From assembly GCA_025363275.1 (NCBI GenBank), contig JANYEE010000087.1:1-34369 (forward strand): a stretch of DNA of 34,369 nucleotides, read 5' to 3'. The stretch's first letter is position 1. Every line of letters starts with the position of its first letter. The translations under genes were made by a program, and so were the position numbers. Origin of the DNA: Burkholderiales bacterium (lineage in GTDB: Bacteria > Pseudomonadota > Gammaproteobacteria > Burkholderiales > Burkholderiaceae_C). Below, one piece after another: positions 23,718-31,321 of the stretch. The notes beneath the pieces were generated by a model. That model ran no database searches. It was not told the DNA's origin and was given only the letters and a program-made list of their open reading frames with translations.

Positions 23718-25252
23718 TGTCGGTCGCACCATCCGCCATGGCTGTGCGCATGGTGGGCATCCACAAGCGTTTTGGTGCGGTGGCTGCAAACGTTGACGTT
23801 AATCTGAGTATTGCAGCGGGCACGGTGCATGGCATCGTGGGCGAAAATGGTGCGGGCAAGAGCACATTGATGTCCGTGTTGTACGGCTTCTACCAGGCGG
23901 ATAGTGGCTCCATTGAAGTGGCGGGACTTCCAGCCCAAATCCGTAATTCAGACGACGCTATTGGCTTGGGTATTGGCATGGTCCACCAGCACTTCATGCT
24001 GGTGGATACCTTGACTGCGCTGGAAAACGTCATGTTAGGCGCAGAGCCGCATTGGCTGCTCAGACGTGCCGATGCCCTGGTGCGCAAACAACTGGAAATC
24101 CTGATGCGGGATACCGGATTGCATGTAAACCTGGATGCGCTGGTCAGCGATTTGCCTGTGGGTGACCAGCAACGTCTGGAAATTCTGAAGGCGTTGTACC
24201 GCGGCGCCAAGGTGTTGATTCTGGACGAGCCCACTGCGGTGTTGACGCCCCAGGAAACGACCCATTTGTTTAAGGTACTTGCACACCTGCGCTCGCAGGG
24301 CACTACCATATTGCTGATCACCCATAAGCTAAAAGAAGTGATGGGCTTGTGTGATGGTGTGACGGTGATGCGCGCTGGACGCGTGGTGCAAGAGATGCCG
24401 ATTTCGCAAGCGTCGATTGAAGGCTTGGCGGAAGCCATGGTGGGGCGCAAGGTGCAAATGGGCCGCGTGCAGGAGGTCGAAAAACCTGCGGGTGAGGTGC
24501 TGTTGTCACTGCGCAAAGTGCAAGTGCGCGATGCGCAAAATGTGGTACGACTGGCGGATATTGACCTGGATCTGCGAGCCGGCGAAATCGTCGGTGTGGC
24601 GGGCGTTTCGGGCAACGGCCAGAGCGAGCTGCTGGATGTGCTAGCAGGTCTATTGGCGCCCGCTGAGGGAGAGATGCAGTTGGGCGGCCAGATTTTTGGT
24701 CAGGCGGCATGGCTCGACCCGCGCACGGCCCGCTCGCTGGGCCTGGCCCATGTGCCCGAAGACCGGCACGCACGCGCGATGGTGATGGAATTTTCGGCGC
24801 GAGAGTCTGCGGTGTTGGGCTATGACGGTTTGCCTGCCTATACCCGGCGCGGTTGGATGAATCACGCCAGCATGCGCAGCGCCACCGCGCAGATGATGGA
24901 GCGCTTTGATGTGCGCCCGCGCGACCCGGAGCTAGGCAGCAGCAAGTTTTCTGGTGGGAACCAGCAGAAGTTAGTGCTGGCGCGCGAGTTGGGTCAAGCG
25001 CCCAGGGTGCTGTTAGTGGGCCAGCCCACGCGCGGTGTGGATATTGGAGCCATCGAGTTTATTTATTCGCAACTGCGCGCCATGCGCGATGCAGGCTGCG
25101 CTGTTTTGGTCGTGTCCAGTGAGCTGGACGAAATCTTGGCGCTGTCCAATAGGGTAATCGTGATGAATCAGGGACGGCTGACTGGCGAATTGTCGATTGA
25201 GGAATGCACCGAGGCGAATTTGGGCTTACTGATGACCGGAGGTGCCCATTGA
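23717..25252 (+). CDS. Nucleoside ABC transporter ATP-binding protein (two ABC domains)
   Basis: This 511-residue tandem ATPase has Walker A GENGAGKST (42-50) and Walker B LILDEPTAVLT in the first domain, with an unusual signature LPVGDQQRLEIL. The second domain has the degenerate Walker A GVSGNGQSE, a canonical SGGNQQK signature and a divergent Walker B (LLVGQPTRGVD). This one-good, one-degenerate layout is normal for RbsA/NupA/YufO-type importers. The ATG overlaps the BMP stop by one base (TGATG), and there is no strong ribosome-binding site, so coupling is likely. Confidence 0.94.
   Translation: MSVAPSAMAVRMVGIHKRFGAVAANVDVNLSIAAGTVHGIVGENGAGKSTLMSVLYGFYQADSGSIEVAGLPAQIRNSDDAIGLGIGMVHQHFMLVDTLTALENVMLGAEPHWLLRRADALVRKQLEILMRDTGLHVNLDALVSDLPVGDQQRLEILKALYRGAKVLILDEPTAVLTPQETTHLFKVLAHLRSQGTTILLITHKLKEVMGLCDGVTVMRAGRVVQEMPISQASIEGLAEAMVGRKVQMGRVQEVEKPAGEVLLSLRKVQVRDAQNVVRLADIDLDLRAGEIVGVAGVSGNGQSELLDVLAGLLAPAEGEMQLGGQIFGQAAWLDPRTARSLGLAHVPEDRHARAMVMEFSARESAVLGYDGLPAYTRRGWMNHASMRSATAQMMERFDVRPRDPELGSSKFSGGNQQKLVLARELGQAPRVLLVGQPTRGVDIGAIEFIYSQLRAMRDAGCAVLVVSSELDEILALSNRVIVMNQGRLTGELSIEECTEANLGLLMTGGAH
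25238..25243 (+). promoter_or_regulatory. Shine-Dalgarno GGAGGT fixing a TTG start
   Basis: A full GGAGGT lies 5 bases before the TTG at 25249. The TTG overlaps the TGA of the ATPase gene (TTGA), and no ATG is near, so this site decides the permease start. Confidence 0.7.
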
Positions 25253-26376
25253 GCGCGCCACAAGCTTTGCCCCGTTGGGCTGATTTGGTGTTGCTGCCGG
25301 TGGTTTGCCTGGCCGTGGCACTGGCCGTGGCTGCCGGCGTGGTGGCGCTGGTGGGGCAGAGCCCGACGGAAGTCATCACCGTGTTGATCAAGGGTGCCTT
25401 TGGCACGGCGCGCGGTATCAGCTACACCTTGTATTACGCCACCACGTTCATCTTTACCGGCCTGGCTGTGGCTGTGGCTTTTCATGGTGGACTGTTCAAT
25501 ATCGGCGGTGAAGGCCAGTCGGTGATGGGCGGCCTGGGCACTGGCCTGGTGGCTATGTGGCTAAGTGCTAGTTTGCCCGCCTGGGCCATGCTGCCGCTGA
25601 TGCTGGTGGCAGGCGCACTGTTTGGCATGGCATGGGCGGCAGTGCCGGGCTACCTGCAGGCCTACCGCGGCAGCCACGTGGTGATTACGACCATCATGTT
25701 TAACTTCATTGCCAGCACTGTGCTGGTGTATTTGCTGGTGAATCACCTGCGTCCGGCAGGCTCCATGTCGGTCGAATCTGCACCATTTGCTGAATCGGCA
25801 AAACTGCCCAGCATGCAGGATGCTTTGGCATGGATTGGCGTGGATTGGCCTGCATCGCCCCTGAATTTGAGTGTGTTGCTGGCGCTTATCGCTGCAGTGG
25901 GCGTGTATTTGTTTTTGTGGCGCACCCGGCGCGGCTACCATGTGCGCGCCGTTGGCTCCAGCCCCAGCGCCGCGGAATACGCAGGTATTAACTCCCGCCA
26001 CCAGATCCTGGTAGCCATGGGTCTTTCGGGCGCATTGGCCGGCCTGGTGGGAATGAATGAGATTGCGGGCGTCAATGGCAAGCTGCTGCTGGAGTTTGTA
26101 AGCGGTGCAGGCTTCACCGGCATAGCGGTGGCACTGATGGGGCGTAACCACCCGGTGGGCATTGTGTTCGCCAGTCTCTTGTTTGGCGCCTTGTTCCAGG
26201 GCGGGGCTGAAGTGGCATTCGATGTGCCGGGCTTTAGCCGCGACATGGTGGTGATGCTGCAGGGTTTTATCGTGTTGTTCTCCGGTGCGATGGTCTATGT
26301 GATTGCGCCCAGATTGGCGTGGGTACTGAGCAAGTTACCTATACGGAAAGCCCCAGCGGGTGCCGCCCATGGATGA
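25249..26376 (+). CDS. Nucleoside ABC transporter permease, first subunit
   Basis: This 375-residue integral membrane protein of the BPD_transp_2 class has about ten hydrophobic segments. Family features are FIFTGLAVAVAFHGGLFNIGGEGQ (about 75-98), a long loop, and RAVGSSPSAAEYAGI…GLSGALAGLVGMNEIAG in the cytoplasmic-loop region, as in YufP/NupB. It starts with TTG at 25249, overlapping the ATPase stop, with a strong Shine-Dalgarno. It forms the import channel with the next permease. Confidence 0.92.
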   Translation: MSAPQALPRWADLVLLPVVCLAVALAVAAGVVALVGQSPTEVITVLIKGAFGTARGISYTLYYATTFIFTGLAVAVAFHGGLFNIGGEGQSVMGGLGTGLVAMWLSASLPAWAMLPLMLVAGALFGMAWAAVPGYLQAYRGSHVVITTIMFNFIASTVLVYLLVNHLRPAGSMSVESAPFAESAKLPSMQDALAWIGVDWPASPLNLSVLLALIAAVGVYLFLWRTRRGYHVRAVGSSPSAAEYAGINSRHQILVAMGLSGALAGLVGMNEIAGVNGKLLLEFVSGAGFTGIAVALMGRNHPVGIVFASLLFGALFQGGAEVAFDVPGFSRDMVVMLQGFIVLFSGAMVYVIAPRLAWVLSKLPIRKAPAGAAHG

Positions 26377-27337
26377 AGCCCTGTTTGGCGCCTTGCTCGC
26401 CTCCACGCTGCGGGTATCAACGCCTCTTATTTTGTGTGCGATGGCGGGCCTGCTGTCGGAGCGCTCTGGCGTGGTGGACATTGGTCTGGAAGGCAAGATG
26501 TTGGCGGCTGCCTTTGCCGCTGCCGCGACGGGGGCGACCTACAATTCCACAAGTCTGGCTCTTTTTGCCGGGGTCGCGGTCGCAGTCGTTTTGTCGTGGA
26601 CGCATGGCCTGGCCTGCGTGAGCCACAAGGGTGATCAGGTGGTATCGGGGGTGGCGATCAATATCATCGCCTCGGGGTTAACCGTGGTGCTGGGCATTGC
26701 CTGGTTTGCACAGGGGGGGCAAACGCCGCCGGTGTCGAATGCGGTGCGCATTCAGCCCTTGTGTCCGCAACTGGCAGATGCTTTGCAAAGCATTCCTTGG
26801 GTCGGCTCCATCATCGGGCAAGGTCTGTTCGGTCACAACGCGCTGGTGTATGCGGCGCTGTTGCTAGTGCCAGGTGTGTGGTGGCTGGTGTTTAGAACCC
26901 GCTTCGGCCTGCGGCTGCGCGCCGTGGGTGAGAACCCGCAAATGGTGGATGCTGCCGGTGTCTCCGTGTCAGGTTTGCGCTATGCGGCGCTGACTTTGAA
27001 CGGTGTGCTGTGCGGTTTGGCGGGCGCCTATTTGGTGCTGGCCCAAAGCGCAAGTTTTTCTCCGAATATGACCGCCGGGCGGGGCTTTATGGCTTTGGCG
27101 GCGCTTATTTTTGGCCGTTGGTACCCCTTTACTGCGCTGTGGGCTTGCCTGTTGTTTGGGTTCTTAGATGCTGCGGCCATTCGCCTGCAAGGCGTATCTT
27201 TGCCGGGCATTGGTGAAGTGCCTGTGCAGGCCATTCAGGCGCTGCCTTATGTGCTAACTGTAGTGCTGCTGGCGGGTTTTATCGGCAAAGCGGTTGCACC
27301 ACAAGCGCTCGGCAAGCCGTATAGTAAAGAACGCTGA
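26369..27337 (+). CDS. Nucleoside ABC transporter permease, second subunit
   Basis: This 322-residue integral membrane protein of the YufQ/NupC permease class begins MDEALFGALLASTLRVSTPLILCAMAGLLSERSGVVDIGLEGKML, which is the usual opening of this subunit. It has a further seven or so hydrophobic segments, LRLRAVGENPQMVDAAGV and AQSASFSPNMTAGRGFMALAALIFG. The ATG at 26369 lies 8 bases inside the end of the first permease gene. It ends the transporter unit; 62 bp of plain sequence without a terminator separate it from the next gene, so read-through is possible. Confidence 0.92.
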   Translation: MDEALFGALLASTLRVSTPLILCAMAGLLSERSGVVDIGLEGKMLAAAFAAAATGATYNSTSLALFAGVAVAVVLSWTHGLACVSHKGDQVVSGVAINIIASGLTVVLGIAWFAQGGQTPPVSNAVRIQPLCPQLADALQSIPWVGSIIGQGLFGHNALVYAALLLVPGVWWLVFRTRFGLRLRAVGENPQMVDAAGVSVSGLRYAALTLNGVLCGLAGAYLVLAQSASFSPNMTAGRGFMALAALIFGRWYPFTALWACLLFGFLDAAAIRLQGVSLPGIGEVPVQAIQALPYVLTVVLLAGFIGKAVAPQALGKPYSKER

Positions 27338-27399
27338 GGCTAACGCGCCGTGCCGATTCGCACAGTTTTCATTAATACTGACCTGGAAGGGGGCTGCCT

Positions 27400-28140
27400 G
27401 TGACATCTTCCGTCATGGTGAAGGTGATGGGTTTTAGTGATGTGGAGCGTCATTCGCTCAACACATTGTTTCGCCTGTCCAGTCGGCAAACTCCCAGCTA
27501 CCAGTTATGGACCCCGGAGTCCGCATCACCGCCCCACGTGGCTTTGATCGACGTGGATAGTTACGAGGCCACGCTGGAGCTGGAGTCGCCCAACTTCAAT
27601 CCCAACCTCAAAGTCATTGCCGTTGGCGCTGAGGCGCCCGCCCAGGCGTGGCGCTTTATGCCACGGCCGGTGGATTGGGTGGGCTTGGTGCGGGAATTGG
27701 ATGCCCTGTTTGCCACGATGGTGGAAGTGGATATTGATATCGGCCTGGGCGGCGATGCTTCAGACCGCGTGGCTCCGCCCGGAGTAACTGTGTGCCTCGT
27801 GGTGGGTTTAGCGCCTGAGCAGCGTCTGTATTTGCGCGCGCGCCTGGCCCTGGCCGGGCATACCGAAATGGATGAGGCGGATTCGGCGGCGCAGGCCTCG
27901 AAGTTGCTGTCGCAGCGGCATTACGATTTGACGATTATTGGCTTGGATTTGGTGGATGCCGATCCATGGGTACTGGTCGAGGCGCTGAAAGACATGCAGG
28001 CGCCACCCCGGTCGGTGGTGTTGGCAACAGCATCACCGACCTGGTCGGTGATGGAACGGGCTGACAGGTCAGGCTGCGCGGGCCTGTTGGAAATCCCGTT
28101 TATCCCACGCCAAGTGTTGGGTATTTTGCAAAAGATTTAG
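27400..28140 (+). CDS. Unknown protein with two degenerate receiver-like halves
   Basis: This 246-residue soluble protein starts with GTG, with AAGGGGG at 27387-27393 six bases upstream. The second half (about 127-246) has a CheY-like pattern: VCLVVGLAPEQRLYLRARLALAG, then HYDLTIIGLDLVDAD, VVLATAS and LEIPFIPRQVLGIL. The phospho-acceptor position carries Gly and the usual Lys-Pro is Ile-Pro, so it is a pseudo-receiver. The first half (VALIDVDS, LKVIAVG, MPRPVDWVGLVREL) may be a second such fold. No output domain is present. It could be a protein-interaction module without phosphorylation; the role is unknown. Confidence 0.7.
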   Translation: MTSSVMVKVMGFSDVERHSLNTLFRLSSRQTPSYQLWTPESASPPHVALIDVDSYEATLELESPNFNPNLKVIAVGAEAPAQAWRFMPRPVDWVGLVRELDALFATMVEVDIDIGLGGDASDRVAPPGVTVCLVVGLAPEQRLYLRARLALAGHTEMDEADSAAQASKLLSQRHYDLTIIGLDLVDADPWVLVEALKDMQAPPRSVVLATASPTWSVMERADRSGCAGLLEIPFIPRQVLGILQKI

Positions 28141-28148
28141 CCTTGGGT

Positions 28149-29975
28149 TCAGTTGACGCGCTGACGGCGCAGGCGGTGCAAGTCCAGACTTTTGGCTAGG
28201 CGGGCCTCTATCGGTAAGGGCTCTGCCGCCAAGCGCGCGGCCAGCAGCTCGGCACACAACGCCGCAAAACTCAAACCCCTGGAGCCCATGGCTATGCTGA
28301 GCCACAAGCCGGATGACGCATTGGGATGTGCGGGCCCGATCAGAGGCAGGCGGTCGTGGCTGACGCATCGGGTACCAGCCCATTGCATAGGCGCGCTTGC
28401 GAATTGGGGTGCGAGTGCGTTCGCTGCCGCGGGCAGCAGGGTGTTCAATCGCTCCCAATTGGCTGTGTGTTGTTGGGCGATATCTTGTAACCGGGCGGCT
28501 TCTGTCTCATAGGTGGCACCGGCATACCACTGCGGGCCGAACTCGGTAGGCACATGCGCTACCAAACTACCACTGCCATTCAGTGCAAAGGGCGCAAAGG
28601 CCGGGTCATCGCTGTTTGGCATAGGCCCATGACTGACCGTTCCGTGCAGGGCTTGCAGCGATTGCAGTTTGTCTAAAACCGCGGATGACAGCGACCACGG
28701 CGCAGCCAGGTTTTGTAGTAAGGGTAGGGCGCCCATCGCATTGGCCACGACGACCAATTCCGCCTCAGCCACGGTTTGCCCTAAAGCGTTTTGCAACTGC
28801 CACGCGCTACCGGTGCGTTGCATATGCGTTACCTGCGTGCTGAGTGACACCTGTATCCCGGGCTGGGCCAACCAAGCTGCGACCAAGCGGGCGGGCTTGA
28901 TCCAGCCTGCATGTGCATGCCACAGGCTGGTCGTGTCGTCGCGCCCGGCACCCCAGGTATCTGACGGCACGCGGGAATGGCCTGGCGCGAGCCACCCCGC
29001 GTCCATCAGCAGCCCGGACGCGGCAATGCAGCGGTTTGCTTCTGGGTCAAATTCCAGTACGCCGTTATCGTTCCAGTCCTGGCCGCGCCTCAACAGGCGC
29101 TCGGCGTGCTGCAGCGTCAGGCGCGTGCCCACGCGCGACAGGCGGGATCGCGGGCTATCGTCTACCGAGGCATGCGACACCACCAGCCCAACCGGTAAAC
29201 CCGAAGCGCCTTGGGCCGCTTGGGACTGGCTGTCCAGCACGGTGACCTGCCAACCGCGTAGTGCCAAAGCCTGGGCCACGCTGGCACCCGCCAGACCCGC
29301 GCCTACCACTGCGCAGCGCTGCGGCAGTGCGGTAGCCGTGCTAAGAGGCGCGCGGGTGGTGCGTAACTCCCAACGGGGCGCATAGGTGGCAAGCTGGGTG
29401 TGCTGTGTATTGAACTTTATGGCCTCTTGTGTCTCAGTCGCCTCTGCAAGCCACTCAAATCCCTGTGTCACCAAGTGCGCTTGCAACGCCTTCCAGTCAG
29501 GCTTACCTTGCTCAATCTCAATTTTTACGGCAGTGCCTCGGCGGCAACGGCGTGCCAGCAGTTGGATGGTCCACTTGTCCCAGCGGGCGGGCGCAGCGGG
29601 TCCGTCGTCTGTAAGCGCTAAGCGGACCTCGTCTGCTTGAAAGGATTGCTCCGATAGCGTGGTTTGTAATGGGCCTGCGCACAAGGTTAGGCTGATACGC
29701 CCATTGGCCAGTAGCAGCCGCTGAATGCCGGGCAGGGCGCTGGCGCATGCGGCGCACAGCTCTGCTCTAAGGGCGCCAGGCTGGGAATCACCGGGAGAGG
29801 CAGTCTGGCGCCACTGGGCTAAATCTTCCACTTCGCACAGCGCTACGTAATGCAGCACCGTAGCATTGGGTTCAGCGCGCAGCCATGCCTCGGCGGATTC
29901 CAAAAAAGCTTGGCCGCTAGAAAAGTGGGTATCGAGAATGGTGTGGGTGGCCCGCGGGGGCAGCGAGCTTGGCAT
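28149..29975 (-). CDS. mnmC: MnmC-type tRNA modification protein with intact FAD domain and degenerate methyltransferase domain
   Basis: The C-terminal two-thirds (from about 220) is a DAO-type FAD oxidoreductase with GAGLAG at 225-230 and GASGLPVGLV, as in MnmC2, which removes the carboxymethyl group from cmnm5U34 in tRNA. Residues 1-195 align in shape with the MnmC1 methyltransferase but are broken: the ETGFGxGxNF SAM loop is DTHFSSGQAF (15-24), and the LDGFAP motif is altered to LTDDGPAAP (121-129). About 60 N-terminal family residues are missing because yggX begins there. The start at 29975 is preferred; an upstream ATG at 30101 only reads yggX out of frame. The methylation step would need another enzyme. 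Confidence 0.8.
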   Translation of the reverse strand: MPSSLPPRATHTILDTHFSSGQAFLESAEAWLRAEPNATVLHYVALCEVEDLAQWRQTASPGDSQPGALRAELCAACASALPGIQRLLLANGRISLTLCAGPLQTTLSEQSFQADEVRLALTDDGPAAPARWDKWTIQLLARRCRRGTAVKIEIEQGKPDWKALQAHLVTQGFEWLAEATETQEAIKFNTQHTQLATYAPRWELRTTRAPLSTATALPQRCAVVGAGLAGASVAQALALRGWQVTVLDSQSQAAQGASGLPVGLVVSHASVDDSPRSRLSRVGTRLTLQHAERLLRRGQDWNDNGVLEFDPEANRCIAASGLLMDAGWLAPGHSRVPSDTWGAGRDDTTSLWHAHAGWIKPARLVAAWLAQPGIQVSLSTQVTHMQRTGSAWQLQNALGQTVAEAELVVVANAMGALPLLQNLAAPWSLSSAVLDKLQSLQALHGTVSHGPMPNSDDPAFAPFALNGSGSLVAHVPTEFGPQWYAGATYETEAARLQDIAQQHTANWERLNTLLPAAANALAPQFASAPMQWAGTRCVSHDRLPLIGPAHPNASSGLWLSIAMGSRGLSFAALCAELLAARLAAEPLPIEARLAKSLDLHRLRRQRVN

Positions 29976-30009
29976 CACCGCGGGGGCTACGGAAAGTCGG
30001 GCTGTAGGA

Positions 30010-30282
30010 TCAGGCCGGCGGCGGTACGTAGCCCTGTGCAGCGTCGGCACCGGCGCCGAAGAAGTGGTTTTCCATCTGGCGAGCCAGGTACTGGCGGGCA
30101 CGCAGGTCAGCTAGGTTCAGGCGGTTTTCATTGACGAGCATGGTCTGGTGCTTGATCCAGGCAGCCCAGGCTTCTTTGCTGACGCTTTCCCAGATGCGTT
30201 TACCCAGATCACCTGGGTAGGGCGGGAAATCCAGGCCTTCGGCCTCTTTGCCGAGTTTGATGCAATTAACTGTGCGTGCCAT
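30010..30282 (-). CDS. yggX: Oxidative damage protection / Fe(II) trafficking protein YggX
   Basis: This 90-residue protein matches YggX along its whole length: [24 protein letters not shown] with the conserved Cys7, then [27 protein letters not shown] and [11 protein letters not shown]. It is linked to iron trafficking and protection of iron-sulfur clusters. The ATG at 30282 is preferred over an upstream extension because it matches the family start and AGG lies about 7 bases before it. The gene diverges from dsbB and ends 34 bp before the mnmC start. Confidence 0.95.
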   Translation of the reverse strand: MARTVNCIKLGKEAEGLDFPPYPGDLGKRIWESVSKEAWAAWIKHQTMLVNENRLNLADLRARQYLARQMENHFFGAGADAAQGYVPPPA

Positions 30283-30328
30283 GACGTAACCTATGAATGA
30301 GAGAGTGGGCGCATAAATGCACCGAGGC

Positions 30329-30343
30329 CCGAATCTTATTCGG
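30329..30343. promoter_or_regulatory. Perfect inverted repeat in the yggX-dsbB divergent region
   Basis: CCGAAT (30329-30334) and ATTCGG (30338-30343) flank CTT. The site lies about 47 bp upstream of yggX and over 100 bp upstream of dsbB. It could be an operator for a dimeric regulator, or a chance dyad. No further copies are evident in the window. Confidence 0.35.
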
Positions 30344-30458
30344 TTTGCAAAAGCCGGGAACTTACCTGCCAAAATCTACCCCAACTAGCGCTCAAACCTG
30401 AGTGAGCCGTGGGTTGGCTGCACATGCATTTGTAAGGACGACAATTTTGAACTCGGCA

Positions 30459-30971
30459 ATGAATTTGGTGATGAACTGGTTGGACAAGGCACCGCGTCGC
30501 GTCTTGGTGGCGATTTGCTTGGCAAGTATTGGCCTATTGGCCTTTGGCATGTACTTGCAACTGGTGGTGGGCTTAGAGCCTTGCCCCATGTGCGTGGTAC
30601 AGCGTTACGCTCTCATTTTGATAGCGGCGGTGGCAGGTATTACGTCGGCTACAGGCCGAAAAGGCTTGCAAATCACCGGACTCAGCCTGCTGACGCTGCT
30701 GGCGGTGGCGGGCGCGTATGTAGCTGCACGCCAGAGCTGGCTGCAGTGGTACCCGCCCGAGGTGGTGTCCTGCGGGCGTGACATCTACGGCATGATTGAG
30801 AACTTTCCGCTGCAGCGCGCCATCCCGATGATTTTCAAAGGCGGTGGTGATTGCACCAAGGTTGACTGGACCTTTTTGGGTGGGTCGATTGCCAACTGGT
30901 CTTTTTTGTGGTTTTGCGGCATGGCCTTGGTGGGGGCTCTCCTGATCTGGCGCGGCACGCGCAAAGCCTGA
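30459..30971 (+). CDS. dsbB: Disulfide bond formation protein B (DsbB)
   Basis: This 170-residue inner-membrane protein has four hydrophobic segments and both cysteine pairs: Cys42-Cys45 (PCPMC) and Cys105 with Cys132. It re-oxidises DsbA and passes electrons to quinone. QRY after the first pair carries the conserved Arg for quinone interaction. The start is uncertain: ATG at 30459 is given, but TTG at 30447 has an AAGGA 8 bases upstream and would add four residues. It is followed 52 bp later by the DUF3297 gene. Confidence 0.93.
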   Translation: MNLVMNWLDKAPRRVLVAICLASIGLLAFGMYLQLVVGLEPCPMCVVQRYALILIAAVAGITSATGRKGLQITGLSLLTLLAVAGAYVAARQSWLQWYPPEVVSCGRDIYGMIENFPLQRAIPMIFKGGGDCTKVDWTFLGGSIANWSFLWFCGMALVGALLIWRGTRKA

Positions 30972-31023
30972 CTTGGCTCGGGCGCAGCTTGCACTACCAT
31001 AGCCCCCTTTTTGAAGAATTTGT

Positions 31024-31272
31024 ATGACAGACACCACCACGCGCCCGGCATTGCCCGACCATTTGTCCATAGACCCCCGCAGTCCGCACTATGTGGCTGC
31101 CGTGTTTGAGCACGACATCGGCATCCGCTTGAACGACAAAGAGCGCAATGACGTGGCCGAATACTGCATCAGCGAGGCTTGGGTCAAAGTGCCTGCTGGT
31201 AAAACCGTAGACCGCAAGGGCCAGCCGATGCTGATCAAGATCAAAGGTAAGGTTGAGGTTTTTTACAAGTAA
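31024..31272 (+). CDS. DUF3297 family protein
   Basis: This 82-residue protein matches DUF3297, a small proteobacterial family without a known function. It contains LPDHLSIDPRSPHYVAAVFEHDIGIRLN and the GKTVDRKGQPMLIKIKGKVEVFY tail. It is soluble, without Cys clusters or a signal peptide. GAAGAA lies just upstream of the ATG. It follows dsbB on the same strand and is closed by a strong terminator. Confidence 0.88.
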   Translation: MTDTTTRPALPDHLSIDPRSPHYVAAVFEHDIGIRLNDKERNDVAEYCISEAWVKVPAGKTVDRKGQPMLIKIKGKVEVFYK

Positions 31273-31295
31273 GACCTGTGCGCGAATAAAAAAAA

Positions 31296-31318
31296 GCCGC
31301 TTGAGAGCGGCTTTTTTA
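31296..31318. terminator. Bidirectional intrinsic terminator
   Basis: GCCGCT (31296-31301) and AGCGGC (31306-31311) form a 6-bp GC-rich stem with a TGAG loop, followed by TTTTTT on the plus strand and preceded by an eight-base A-run that gives a U-run on the minus strand. It separates the convergent DUF3297 and argA genes and should stop transcription from both sides. Confidence 0.92.
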
Positions 31319-31321
31319 ATA

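Noticed and set aside
29976-30101. A longer N-terminus for mnmC starting at 30101
   Set aside because: The extra residues are the yggX coding region read in another frame and do not resemble the MnmC N-terminus.
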